A DNA stretch of 32,852 nucleotides from a virus, in the IMG/VR virus record IMGVR_UViG_3300044638_002232, positions 1-32,852 of that record; one strand, given 5' to 3'. The translations under genes and the position numbers were made by a program. Of the stretch, positions 5,997 through 13,951 are shown in pieces. A model generated the notes under the pieces. That model was not told the origin of the DNA. It searched no databases and saw only the letters and a program-made list of their open reading frames with translations. The stretch's first letter is position 1, and each line of letters begins with the position of its first letter.

Positions 5997-6005
5997 ATAA
6001 TTAGT

Positions 6006-6212
6006 TTAAGGCATTACTATAATCCTAGTTATAGATTTATTTTCTTCTTTAATTTTACTTACGCAATCGGATAGCTTACCGTTAAGCATTACTACTTGAT
6101 TAGATATTTTACCGTCTACTATAGAGAAGACTTTAAGAAACCATAAGCCGGTACCTCTAGGCTTTTTATTATGAGATAACTCGTATTGTTCGGTAGCTAT
6201 TTGTACTTGCAT
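6006..6212 (-). CDS. Hypothetical protein (68 aa)
   Basis: Compact beta-rich protein beginning MQVQIATEQYEL, with the segment KKPRGTGLWFLKVFSI and a strand-turn-strand end (ITRIIVMP). The A-rich leader CGAAAAAATG precedes the start. No family recognised. Confidence 0.65.
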   Translation of the reverse strand: MQVQIATEQYELSHNKKPRGTGLWFLKVFSIVDGKISNQVVMLNGKLSDCVSKIKEENKSITRIIVMP

Positions 6213-6271
6213 TTTTTCGTATTTAGGTTATTATCTAAAGGAGGTGTAGGATGACTCGCCCCGAGAGATAA

Positions 6272-6499
6272 TTAGTTAATTAAAAAAACCTCTCCGCCTC
6301 TAAAATCGTACATTGTTCTAATTGCGTTTTTTTCTTTTAAAGAAGAGATAAGCTCCCTTACTTCTGAAAATGTAAATTTGCTATATACTACAAAATTATT
6401 TTCGTACTCGTAAGGAGCGCCGCAATGATCGTTATCTGCGCTCTTAATAAGATCTAAAATAAATTGCTCTGAATCGGTAAAGGTTTGTTTAGTGTTCAT
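6272..6499 (-). CDS. Hypothetical protein, possible winged-helix fold (75 aa)
   Basis: First gene of the minus-strand operon. I choose ATG 6499 (MNTKQTFTDSEQFILDLIKS) because the upstream in-frame ATG at 6538 lies at or before the promoter box at 6526-6533. Helix-helix then EVRELISSLKEKNAIRTMYD and a beta hairpin ending EVFLIN look like a small winged-helix or MarR-like layout, so an early transcriptional regulator is possible. That is structural intuition only. Confidence 0.65.
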   Translation of the reverse strand: MNTKQTFTDSEQFILDLIKSADNDHCGAPYEYENNFVVYSKFTFSEVRELISSLKEKNAIRTMYDFRGGEVFLIN

Positions 6500-6524
6500 T
6501 TTTTTTCGTTTTTGATTTGATAGA

Positions 6525-6559
6525 GCAAATATAGACATATATATATTACGAAAATCAAT
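6525..6559 (-). promoter_or_regulatory. Leftward Bacteroidota-type promoter
   Basis: On the minus strand TATATTTG (6533 to 6526) matches the Bacteroidota -7 consensus TAnnTTTG. A TTG at 6558-6556 lies 22 bases upstream, close to the usual -33 TTTG position. It would start transcription of the whole leftward cassette. TTTG is rare in the TG-poor backbone, which makes the match more notable. Confidence 0.65.
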
Positions 6560-6602
6560 TTTAGAAATATTTTTTAAATTATTTTTTATTTCGGGAAAAC
6601 CC

Positions 6603-6610
6603 TATATTTG
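6603..6610 (+). promoter_or_regulatory. Rightward Bacteroidota-type promoter (-7 box)
   Basis: TATATTTG followed by C is identical to the divergent leftward box at 6526-6533. The -33 element is weak (AT-rich, TTTC near 6588). It is placed 26 bases before the ATG of the small regulator at 6636 and would drive the recombination operon. The two boxes share an AT-rich stretch of about 70 bases where a regulator could act on both. Confidence 0.65.
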
Positions 6611-6635
6611 CATTTCATCAAACAATTAAAATAAA

Positions 6636-6791
6636 ATGGAACGACTTAAACCCGGGCGTAAGAAGCTACCGGAAGAACAGAAAACTAAAATGGTATCCGC
6701 CTACTTAAAGGAATCCGAAAAGAAAGCTATCGTAAAAAAATACGGATCCTTAACGAAAGCCGTAAAAGAGTTAATTATTCCTAATCTTTAA
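6636..6791 (+). CDS. Small ribbon-helix-helix-like regulator (51 aa)
   Basis: ATG 6636, stop 6789-6791. The sequence opens KPGRKKLPEEQKTKMVSAYL and continues with two short helices (ESEKKAIVKKYGSLTKAVKE). A basic arm, one beta strand and two helices is the layout of small RHH-type DNA binders, often seen as the first gene of early operons. It may repress the divergent promoters immediately upstream. Family assignment is tentative because of its size. Confidence 0.6.
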   Translation: MERLKPGRKKLPEEQKTKMVSAYLKESEKKAIVKKYGSLTKAVKELIIPNL

Positions 6792-6803
6792 AATAAAACA
6801 AGT

Positions 6804-7499
6804 ATGAATCAGATCGTAAAATCAACGACGGACGCGCTAAGTATCGGAGAAACTTTCTTTAAATCCGGGATGTTTGCCGATATTAAGAGCGCGCAGCAAG
6901 CGGTAGTTAAGATTATGGCGGGAGCCGAGATGGGTATATCTCCCTTCGCCGCAATGGGGGGGATCCATATAATTCAAGGTAAGCCTACGATAGGAGCCGG
7001 ATTAATGGCAGCCCGAGTTAAAGGCTTCGGTAAGTACGACTACCGGGTAGTAGAGCATACCGATAAAGTCTGCGCTATAGAGTTCTTAGAGAAGCTTCCG
7101 GCTAACGGATTAAAATCTCTAGGTATATCTACCTTTACGATAGAAGACGCTCGTAAAGCCGGTACTAAGAACCTAGAGAGATTCCCTAAAAATATGCTTT
7201 TCGCCCGGGCGATGTCTAACGGCGTAAAGTGGTATACTCCGGATATATACGAATCTCCCGTATACGTACCCGAAGAGATGGAAGCCGTAACCGAAGACGC
7301 TCCCTCTATCGAAGTACCTAAGAAGAAAGTACTAACGCCGGAGCAATTCGATAAACTTTGCGCCGGAATCGAAGCTAAACAACTAGCCGCCGGTACGGAT
7401 CTTAGCCTCTACGATTGGGCGCTAGAAAACGTAGAACTAAACGAAGGACAGCGCCTGCAGATCGACGTATGTAATAAACCTCAAAATTTCGTACTATGA
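6804..7499 (+). CDS. RecT-like single-strand annealing protein
   Basis: 231 residues. The N-terminal 150 residues carry the hallmark pattern of a large phage recombinase group: FFKSGMFADIKSAQQAVVKI, AGAEMGISPFAAMGGIHI, QGKPTIGAGLMAARVK, then FTIEDARKAG and FPKNMLFARAMSNGVKWY. The C-terminal 70 residues are acidic and variable. Such proteins anneal complementary single strands with a partner exonuclease, and a RecE-like nuclease gene lies just downstream, with an SSB-like gene after it. The stop overlaps the next start (ATGA). The recombinase role is well supported by context; the subfamily is uncertain. Confidence 0.75.
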   Translation: MNQIVKSTTDALSIGETFFKSGMFADIKSAQQAVVKIMAGAEMGISPFAAMGGIHIIQGKPTIGAGLMAARVKGFGKYDYRVVEHTDKVCAIEFLEKLPANGLKSLGISTFTIEDARKAGTKNLERFPKNMLFARAMSNGVKWYTPDIYESPVYVPEEMEAVTEDAPSIEVPKKKVLTPEQFDKLCAGIEAKQLAAGTDLSLYDWALENVELNEGQRLQIDVCNKPQNFVL

Positions 7500-8539
7500 A
7501 CAACCTAACCCCCCAACAAGCCGGATGGATTACACTAGCGGATATTAAAGCTACTCTATTTAAAGATCTAGAAAGAGCGGAGCTACAGGTACAAGAATAT
7601 ATTAACGGTATAGAAGGTAATCCGCTAGACGTAGTACAATCGAATATAAAGAACGCTAAGACGGTTTTAGCGGACGCTAAGGCTAAGCGCCTAGAGTTTA
7701 CTCGATTAATCGACGAGAAGCTTACCGCGCCTTCTATGCTCTACGAAAAGCGTATGCTAGATAATATAGCTACCGCTTCGACCTACGAGCTAGAGCTACG
7801 TAAACTCGAAGAGTCGCGAGTAAATAACGAGCAGGCTTTTCTTAACGAGGTATCCGCGTATCGTACGCATATCGTTAACGAGTGGTTTCGTATCGCCGCC
7901 GAGTATCGTAATAACCTAGAGAAAGGAGTACGCGAAAGCTATACGAACTGCCTACGCGATAGACACGACGTGCGCCTTATACCGGATATGGTTCGTAATA
8001 CCGGAGAGATTATAGCCGGGTTTAAATTACCCCCGTTTAATAAGTTTAACCGCGTATTAATAACGGACGGACAGGCTAAAGAAATCTACGATAGTATAGA
8101 AAAATACGATCCGTCTAGCGATCTAAAACGGATTACGGCTACTATCGAAGACGTATGGGCCACGTATCCTTTCGATCTAGCTAACGCCGAAAACGCTATT
8201 AAGGCTCTAGAAGAAGCTACCGCTAAAAAAGAAGCCGAAACGCTAAACGCTATCGCTCTAGAAGTAGCTACTAATACTCTTATAGCCCAAGCCGAAACGG
8301 TAGTAATAGATACGCCTAAAGTAAAGCGAGAGATAAAAATAATCGTAATAGAATCCGAAGAGTGGGCTAAAACTATTATACTTAACTTCGTACGCCTTCT
8401 TCCTAACCTAGCTCCGAAACTCCGCGTAAAATCTTGGGGGAAGCTATCTATAGGACAAATGGCGGAAGCTTTAAATAAGTATCTAAACGAAACCGGAGAA
8501 ACTATTAACGGCTTAAAAACGGAAGAAGTATGCAAGTAA
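7496..8539 (+). CDS. Coiled-coil protein of the recombination operon (347 aa)
   Basis: Long helical protein with predicted coiled coils at about residues 25-130 and 225-275, with many Ala, Glu and Lys, and a small C-terminal domain ending LNKYLNETGETINGLKTEEV. Proteins of this shape (DUF1351-like in my memory) often sit between a phage annealing protein and its exonuclease. It overlaps both neighbours (4 and 10 bases), so the three genes are translationally coupled. No catalytic motif is visible. Confidence 0.7.
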   Translation: MNNLTPQQAGWITLADIKATLFKDLERAELQVQEYINGIEGNPLDVVQSNIKNAKTVLADAKAKRLEFTRLIDEKLTAPSMLYEKRMLDNIATASTYELELRKLEESRVNNEQAFLNEVSAYRTHIVNEWFRIAAEYRNNLEKGVRESYTNCLRDRHDVRLIPDMVRNTGEIIAGFKLPPFNKFNRVLITDGQAKEIYDSIEKYDPSSDLKRITATIEDVWATYPFDLANAENAIKALEEATAKKEAETLNAIALEVATNTLIAQAETVVIDTPKVKREIKIIVIESEEWAKTIILNFVRLLPNLAPKLRVKSWGKLSIGQMAEALNKYLNETGETINGLKTEEVCK

Positions 8540-9120
8540 CTAACGTACAGTACTATAAAGGCTACGACTTCGAAAAGTACCAAGCCTTAGAAGGCAATTC
8601 CTATAGCTCTATTAAAGGCGGTACTTTTAAGTCTACTCCTAAAATGAGGTTAGGTACCGCCGTACATAACTTTCTACTAGAGCCGGAGAAATACGATAAT
8701 TCTAACCGCGATTTAGTTTACCCTATCGCTAACGTAGTAGCGCAGAATCTAGGAGATATACTACCCTTCCTAGATACGGAGCTATCCGTAACCTGCGATA
8801 TGTCATACGAAGGCTTTACGATGCCCTATAGAGGTCGCGTCGATATGGTACGCTGCGGTAAAGTCGTAGTAGATCTTAAAGTAAGCGAGATACCTCTAAG
8901 CCGGTCGGTAGCGTTCTTCGGATACGCTAAGCAATTAACCGGGTATTGTCTAGCTACCTCCTCCGATTACGGTATTATAATACGCGTCTGCCCTAAAACC
9001 TATAAAGTAGAAAAAACCTCTATACGTAAAGACGTAGCGTGGTGGGAGCAAAAAGTACTAACGCTAGGTATACCTAGTAATATCTATAACCATACCGGCT
9101 CTGGTCAACCGGCTTTATAA
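8530..9120 (+). CDS. RecE/RecB-like PD-(D/E)XK exonuclease
   Basis: 196 residues. The nuclease core is readable: His46 in MRLGTAVHNFLLEPEKY, Asp105 in RGRVDMV, Asp115-x-Lys117 in VVVDLKVS, and the QxxxY motif Gln135/Tyr139 in YAKQLTGYCLA. This is the order seen in phage RecE-type double-strand exonucleases that resect DNA ends for the annealing protein. It starts 10 bases inside the coiled-coil gene. The length is short, comparable to minimal phage versions. Confidence 0.8.
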   Translation: MQVTNVQYYKGYDFEKYQALEGNSYSSIKGGTFKSTPKMRLGTAVHNFLLEPEKYDNSNRDLVYPIANVVAQNLGDILPFLDTELSVTCDMSYEGFTMPYRGRVDMVRCGKVVVDLKVSEIPLSRSVAFFGYAKQLTGYCLATSSDYGIIIRVCPKTYKVEKTSIRKDVAWWEQKVLTLGIPSNIYNHTGSGQPAL

Positions 9121-9122
9121 TT

Positions 9123-9395
9123 ATGAGCACACTTTATACGGGATCTATTTGCGTATCGGATATTCCGAAAGAGAAGCTAACGCAGGCTAAAAACGGTAAG
9201 CTTTACCTAAACCTCGACCTTTGGGTTAACGACGAGAAAGACCAATACGGAAATATTGGCTCTCTATCCGTACGTCAAACTAAGGAAGCTAGAGAAGCTA
9301 AGGAGAAGAAAGTCTATATCGGTAACTTTAAACCGCTAGAAAAGACCGCTCCGGAGCCTCCTACGGCGCAAGCTTACGATGATTTACCTTTCTAA
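9123..9395 (+). CDS. SSB-like single-stranded DNA-binding protein (90 aa)
   Basis: Short beta-rich protein (LYTGSICVSDI, GKLYLNLDLWVNDEKD, KKVYIGNF) that ends in AYDDLPF. A flexible acidic tail ending DDLPF or DDIPF is the partner-binding signature of bacterial SSB proteins. The OB fold is abbreviated compared with standard SSB (90 residues against about 110 in the core). It lies 2 bases after the exonuclease gene and is the last gene before a strong terminator. Confidence 0.75.
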   Translation: MSTLYTGSICVSDIPKEKLTQAKNGKLYLNLDLWVNDEKDQYGNIGSLSVRQTKEAREAKEKKVYIGNFKPLEKTAPEPPTAQAYDDLPF

Positions 9396-9404
9396 ACTAC
9401 GAAG

Positions 9405-9436
9405 TAGGTCGGTATAGATTTACCGACCTATTTTTT
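9405..9436 (+). terminator. Rho-independent terminator
   Basis: A perfect 10-base-pair stem (TAGGTCGGTA / TACCGACCTA) with a 6-base loop is followed by six T. It closes the recombination operon and separates it from the modification genes. Confidence 0.9.
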
Positions 9437-9450
9437 AAACTAAACACAAA

Positions 9451-10086
9451 ATGAATAGATTTGACTTTAATACTATAATAAATTTCGACGATCATATAGA
9501 TAAGAGTATACCTAACTACGATTTACTTATAAGCGCGACGCAAAGTATTAGCGAGTATTTTTTTATTAAAGGCGCTAACGTCTACGACCTCGGTTGCTCT
9601 ACCGGCAAACTCCTAAAGTCTATAAAAACGACTTGTAAGAAAATAGGATACGATTACTCTACCCTACTTCCTTCTTCGACTAATAGCGAGAGATTCGAAA
9701 ACGTTAATCTTAACGAGAGCTTCGAATTAAAAAACGCTTGTCTAGTTTACTCGATCTTTACGATGCAGTTCCTAGATCCTAATAAGCGCTTAGACTATCT
9801 AAGAAATATCTACGAAGGATTAAACGAAGGAGGAGCTTTAATTATCTGCGAGAAGGTATACCAAGACTCCGGAAAATTTCAAGACATACTAGGTTTCTCC
9901 CATTACGACTATAAGCTTAATAGCTTTACTTCGGAAGAGATACTAAGTAAAGAAAGAGATCTACGGTATATAATGAAGCCTAATACCGAAATAGACCTAA
10001 GCTCTCTTATAGATAAATCCGGGTTTAAAGAAGTAACTACTTTCTGGCAGATGTTTAATTTTAAGGGTTATCTAGCAATAAAGTAA
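9451..10086 (+). CDS. CmoA-like carboxy-SAM synthase homologue
   Basis: 211 residues matching CmoA (carboxy-S-adenosyl-L-methionine synthase) over nearly its full length: INFDDHIDKSIPNYDLLI (compare E. coli PDMIQRSVPGYSNII), motif I VYDLGCSTG (44-52), the ribose-binding Asp68 in KIGYDYS, FTMQFLDP (103-110), IYEGLNEGGALIICEKV (120-136), and the end TFWQMFNFKGYLAIK. CmoA converts SAM and prephenate to Cx-SAM; E. coli Arg199, which holds the carboxylate, aligns without gaps to Glu168 here, with Arg169 next to it, so substrate binding must be tested. In bacteria the product feeds CmoB for tRNA wobble uridine, but no CmoB-like gene is present. The next gene, 5 bases downstream, is a DNA methyltransferase with a suggestive substitution. 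E. coli CmoA is longer (247). Confidence 0.8.
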   Translation: MNRFDFNTIINFDDHIDKSIPNYDLLISATQSISEYFFIKGANVYDLGCSTGKLLKSIKTTCKKIGYDYSTLLPSSTNSERFENVNLNESFELKNACLVYSIFTMQFLDPNKRLDYLRNIYEGLNEGGALIICEKVYQDSGKFQDILGFSHYDYKLNSFTSEEILSKERDLRYIMKPNTEIDLSSLIDKSGFKEVTTFWQMFNFKGYLAIK

Positions 10087-10091
10087 TTAAT

Positions 10092-11186
10092 ATGAGAAGA
10101 TTTATATACGATCTAGATTTCGTAAAGCGTCAGGAGTCTTTAAAACTATTTAACGTCGTTTCTCTTTTCGCCGGAGGAGGAGGTAGTAGTACCGGGTATA
10201 GGTTAGCCGGAGGTAATATACTAGCTATAAACGAATTTATACCTGCTGCTCAGATCGCGTACGCTAGAAACTATCCTTCTACGTATATCTTTAAAGAAGA
10301 TATACGTAAGCTAACCGGAGATATGATACTAAATAAAATAGGCTTAAATAAAGGAGAGTTAGATATACTAGACGGATCTCCGCCTTGCTCTAGCTTCTCT
10401 ACCGCCGGACTAAGAGAAGAAGGATGGGGTAGAGAAAAAAAGTACTCCGATTCCGCGCAACGTACGGACGATCTATTTTTCGAGTTCGCACGTATACTAA
10501 AGGATATACAACCTAAAGTATTTATCTGCGAAAACGTTAAAGGTATAACTCTAGGAGCCGCTAATAATTTACTAGGATCTTCGCAGATAGATATTTTCGA
10601 AGATGCTCCGGATACGATATTTAAAGCTCTAAGCGAAGCCGGTTATAAAGTACGCTTTAAAGTTCTTAACGCTAAAGATTTCGGAGTACCTCAATCGAGA
10701 GAGCGTACGATCTTTATAGGAGTTAGAAAGGATTACGATATACCTATAACGTATCCGATTAATAAAACGGATTATAAATACGTTACTACGGAAGACGCTT
10801 TTAGATATTTATTTCAGACGGAAGAAGAGATAAAAGAAACTAATATCGAGAAGTATGCGATTTACGCGCAGTCTATAATACTAGATAAAGGAGAACAGTC
10901 TAATAAATACTTTAGCTTAGTAAAGCTAGATCCTAGTTCTGTCTCGCCTTGCCTTACCGCTACCGCCGGGAGTATCGGAGCGGCTAGTGTAATACATTGG
11001 GATAACCGGAAACTAACCGTAAAGGAAGCTATACGCGTTAGTTCTTTCCCGGATGATTACTATTTAGGAGAAACCTACCAACAGAAGATAGAAAGGCTAG
11101 GGAGAGCCGTACCGCCTTTAATGATGCGCGGAGTAGCCGAGCACGTTTACAATACTATATTAAAAAAAATTAAATATGACTTATAA
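10092..11186 (+). CDS. DNA cytosine-C5 methyltransferase with Arg in motif X (candidate carboxymethyltransferase)
   Basis: 364 residues with the ordered C5-MTase motifs: I FAGGGGSSTG (26-35), IV GSPPCSSFS (95-103, catalytic Cys99), VI ENVKG (147-151, Glu147), VIII QSRERTIFIG (201-210), a target-recognition region at about 215-285, then LTVKEAIRVSSFPDDY and motif X. Motif X reads ERLGRAVPPLM: Arg338 replaces the Asn that is nearly invariant in GNxVP. An engineered basic residue at this Asn in M.MpeI permits Cx-SAM use, so with the CmoA homologue just upstream the product may be 5-carboxymethylcytosine. Target sequence unknown. The composition is that of the phage backbone. It could alternatively be an ordinary methyltransferase with a tolerated substitution. 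Confidence 0.9.
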   Translation: MRRFIYDLDFVKRQESLKLFNVVSLFAGGGGSSTGYRLAGGNILAINEFIPAAQIAYARNYPSTYIFKEDIRKLTGDMILNKIGLNKGELDILDGSPPCSSFSTAGLREEGWGREKKYSDSAQRTDDLFFEFARILKDIQPKVFICENVKGITLGAANNLLGSSQIDIFEDAPDTIFKALSEAGYKVRFKVLNAKDFGVPQSRERTIFIGVRKDYDIPITYPINKTDYKYVTTEDAFRYLFQTEEEIKETNIEKYAIYAQSIILDKGEQSNKYFSLVKLDPSSVSPCLTATAGSIGAASVIHWDNRKLTVKEAIRVSSFPDDYYLGETYQQKIERLGRAVPPLMMRGVAEHVYNTILKKIKYDL

Positions 11187-11637
11187 AGAAAGATATCAGA
11201 AAGCCCACGAAGAGTACTTTAAGATTAAATACCCTAACGCCTATAAAGACGGTTATTATTTAGATCCTAAGGTACCTAAAGTAGATAGCGCGAACGGGTT
11301 AACTACTTTTATTTGTAATTACTTAGCGTGGTTAAACCATCGAGCGACGCGTATTAACGTTTCCGGAAGACTAGTAGACGGAGTAGAGAAGCAACCTAGC
11401 GGAGCTAAAATAGGAGTAAAGAAGTGGATACCTTCATCTACCCGTAAAGGCACTGCCGATATATCCGCTACGATTAAAGGTAGATCGGTTATGCTAGAAA
11501 TTAAAGTAGGATCGGATAGACCTAGACCGGATCAGTTAACCGAACAAGCGAGAGAGCGCCGCGCCGGAGGTATATACGAGTTTATTAAAACGCCGGATGA
11601 GTTCTTCTATTTATACGATTATATAGTATCTTTATAA
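11176..11637 (+). CDS. VRR-NUC-type PD-(D/E)XK nuclease
   Basis: 153 residues. The C-terminal half carries the VRR-NUC core: WIPSSTRKGTADISATIKG (Asp95), VMLEIKVG (Glu108-x-Lys110), then RPDQLTEQARERRAGGIYEF (Gln120). Such phage enzymes are structure-specific or site-specific nucleases associated with replication and recombination intermediates. The gene overlaps the DNA methyltransferase by 11 bases, so the two are probably translated together. Whether it senses the modification state of DNA is an open question raised by the context, not shown by sequence. Confidence 0.8.
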   Translation: MTYKERYQKAHEEYFKIKYPNAYKDGYYLDPKVPKVDSANGLTTFICNYLAWLNHRATRINVSGRLVDGVEKQPSGAKIGVKKWIPSSTRKGTADISATIKGRSVMLEIKVGSDRPRPDQLTEQARERRAGGIYEFIKTPDEFFYLYDYIVSL

Positions 11638-11662
11638 GCTCTAAAAGTCAAATCACCTACGT

Positions 11663-13951
11663 ATGGACATTAAAATATTTCACGACATATTTAATATGGG
11701 GCTTACTCCTATTCCTATTAAGTGGGATACCGAAAGTAAAGACGCGCGGATATATCCGGAACATAAAACGGATATTAGAAACGGTAGCGACCGCCCCGAC
11801 CTAGACGATATTACTCGTTGGTTTAATAAGATACAAGACGCTAACGGTATGGCTCTAAAACTATACCCCCCGTATTTTATGTTCGACTTCGATCTAAAAA
11901 ACGATAAGCGTAAAAATATCTTCGACGAATTTCTTAAAACCGTACGCGCCCTAAACGAAGACGTACTACGTAAAGTATGTATCGAGTCTACTAGATCTAA
12001 CGGCTACCACGTTTACGCTAAGTATAGTAAGATAACTAATAAGCGTATGCTCGCGCTCTCCGAAGAAGGTCGGGAAGTAATAGCTATATATACCGGCGGA
12101 CTACTTAGCTTCTGCGCTCCTACCCCCGGGTACGAGTTTATCCATAACGAGTTCGACGATATCGAAGAACTAACTAGCGACGAGTTCGATACGCTATGCT
12201 CTATCGCTTCATACTTTAACGCCTATACGAAAGGCGACGAACTAACCCCGGAAGCTAAGATTATAGAGTACCCTTCCGAATACGAAGCGATAGCTTTAAA
12301 ATTCGATAGCGACGCTACCGACGACATCTTTATAGAACTTCTTAACTCCCTAGATTTATACGAAGTAAAAGATAAACGCCTATTTAGTCGTAAGAAGTTT
12401 ACTCCCTACCTTCGAAAAGGATCTAACGCGACCTACTCCGCTAAAGTCTATTTCGGTAGTAAGAAGCTTTTATTAATGTCCGCCTCCTTCGTCGACTACC
12501 CTAACTTTCATACTAAGATTAACGAAAACGATACGTCTTGGGTTCTTACTCCTACCCGGATAATATACTATAAGTCTAAACGGGATTGGCGCCTTACGAT
12601 AGATACGATAGAAATGATCTGCGCGGATAACGATATAGACCTATCTCCGAAGCTAGATATAACTAACGTAGCGATAAACGATAAAGCCGCCTTCCCGTAC
12701 GATATATTCCCGGAAGAAATACAAGGGTTTATAAGATCGCAAAGAATACAACACGAATATCTAGCCGGTTCTATTCTAGCCGCTTTATCTACCGCTATAG
12801 GAAACTCTACGATACTAAGTCCTTTCGACGGGTATATAGTTAAACCTATTCTCTATATGGCGATCGTAGCTCCTCCCGGAGCCTCTAAAACTCCGGCGCT
12901 TACTAAAGCTTTTAAACCTATCGAAGAGTACGATAACGAGCTTTATAAGAGCTACGAGCTACTTCTTAAAGATTATAACGATAGACTAGCCGAGTACGAT
13001 AAGAGTAAGAAGAAAGGAGAAGAGAAGCCTCTAAAGCCTTCTTTCCCGCAAACGATTATAAAAGACTCTACGATAGAAATGGTCGTTAAAATACTATCCT
13101 TTAATAAAGGAGGCTGCGCTCTCGTAGCGGACGAGTTAGTCGGTTTCTTAAATAGAATGAATCAATATAAATCCGGTGACGAAGTACAGAAATGGCTTTC
13201 TATGTGGTCCGGCGATTCTATACTACTACAACGTATAACGCGCGACGAGAATAAGGTAGAAGAACCGTTTTGTACTATCGTAGGAGGTATACAACCGGGC
13301 GTGCTAGAATCGCTAAGCCGGGACGATAATGCCCATAACGGGTTTTATCATAGGTTTATTTTCGTATACCCGGAGCCGCAACGTAAAACGGAGTGGGAAC
13401 AGATAACCGTACCGAAGCACGTTAACGATAGCTTTAGAAAGATATTTATAGATCTTATAAACCTCCGAAAGGAAGAGAAGGCGATATACTACCTATCGCC
13501 GGAAGCTAACGACCTATATAAATCGTGGTTTGATAATAAGAATAAAAAGTATAACGTAGCTACGAGCGACCATATTAAAGGGATTATAGCTAAATATCAG
13601 GACTACTGCCTACGCTTCGCCCTAATTATACAAGTAGCCGAAGATCTAGGTAATCGTAGCTACGAGATACGTTTAGCCTCTATAGAAAGAGCTATACGGC
13701 TTACGGAGTACTTTCTATCGAATATGCATAAAGCTTTAAAACTACTAAACCCGGATAACCCGGTAGAAGCTCTTATAGGAGTAACGGAAAAACTATATAA
13801 GCAACTCCCGGCGAACTTTACTACTAAAACGATAGTTACAATCGGAACAAGTTTAGGTATGAAAGAATCTACGGTAAAGGTATTTTTAAAGCGAAACGTC
13901 GGTAAACTCTTCGAAAAGATAGAAAGAAACACGTACGAGAAGGCTTTTTAG
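11663..13951 (+). CDS. Prim-pol / DUF3987 primase-helicase
   Basis: 762 residues. The N-terminal 200 residues resemble a bifunctional primase-polymerase domain: GLTPIPIKW, RPDLDDITRWF, the metal pair Asp75/Asp77 in FMFDFDLKN, and SNGYHVYAKYS. The C-terminal part is a DUF3987-type P-loop ATPase with Walker A PPGASKT (404-410) and Walker B ALVADELVGF (Asp490-Glu491), followed by GGIQPGVL. Together they would lay primers and unwind DNA, the only replication initiator-like protein in the genome (no DNA polymerase gene is visible, so host polymerase is needed). A repeat-rich candidate origin begins at its stop codon. Confidence 0.85.
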   Translation: MDIKIFHDIFNMGLTPIPIKWDTESKDARIYPEHKTDIRNGSDRPDLDDITRWFNKIQDANGMALKLYPPYFMFDFDLKNDKRKNIFDEFLKTVRALNEDVLRKVCIESTRSNGYHVYAKYSKITNKRMLALSEEGREVIAIYTGGLLSFCAPTPGYEFIHNEFDDIEELTSDEFDTLCSIASYFNAYTKGDELTPEAKIIEYPSEYEAIALKFDSDATDDIFIELLNSLDLYEVKDKRLFSRKKFTPYLRKGSNATYSAKVYFGSKKLLLMSASFVDYPNFHTKINENDTSWVLTPTRIIYYKSKRDWRLTIDTIEMICADNDIDLSPKLDITNVAINDKAAFPYDIFPEEIQGFIRSQRIQHEYLAGSILAALSTAIGNSTILSPFDGYIVKPILYMAIVAPPGASKTPALTKAFKPIEEYDNELYKSYELLLKDYNDRLAEYDKSKKKGEEKPLKPSFPQTIIKDSTIEMVVKILSFNKGGCALVADELVGFLNRMNQYKSGDEVQKWLSMWSGDSILLQRITRDENKVEEPFCTIVGGIQPGVLESLSRDDNAHNGFYHRFIFVYPEPQRKTEWEQITVPKHVNDSFRKIFIDLINLRKEEKAIYYLSPEANDLYKSWFDNKNKKYNVATSDHIKGIIAKYQDYCLRFALIIQVAEDLGNRSYEIRLASIERAIRLTEYFLSNMHKALKLLNPDNPVEALIGVTEKLYKQLPANFTTKTIVTIGTSLGMKESTVKVFLKRNVGKLFEKIERNTYEKAF

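Noticed and set aside
6237-6275. A perfect Shine-Dalgarno-like AAAGGAGGTG followed by a six-codon frame (ATGACTCGCCCCGAGAGATAA)
   Set aside because: It lies on the plus strand between two minus-strand genes, the peptide is tiny, and no other gene in the window uses such a site; probably coincidence.
8086-8583. Long minus-strand open frame (165 codons) opposite the coiled-coil gene
   Set aside because: Shadow frame; the plus-strand gene has coherent composition and overlaps, and the shadow protein is a low-complexity Ser/Ile/Val mixture.
9451-10086. Generic class I methyltransferase acting on protein or small molecules
   Set aside because: The CmoA-specific patches at both ends (DDHIDKSIPNYD and WQMFNFKGYLAIK) and the whole-length match are stronger than a generic methyltransferase reading, although the aligned Arg199 position keeps some doubt.
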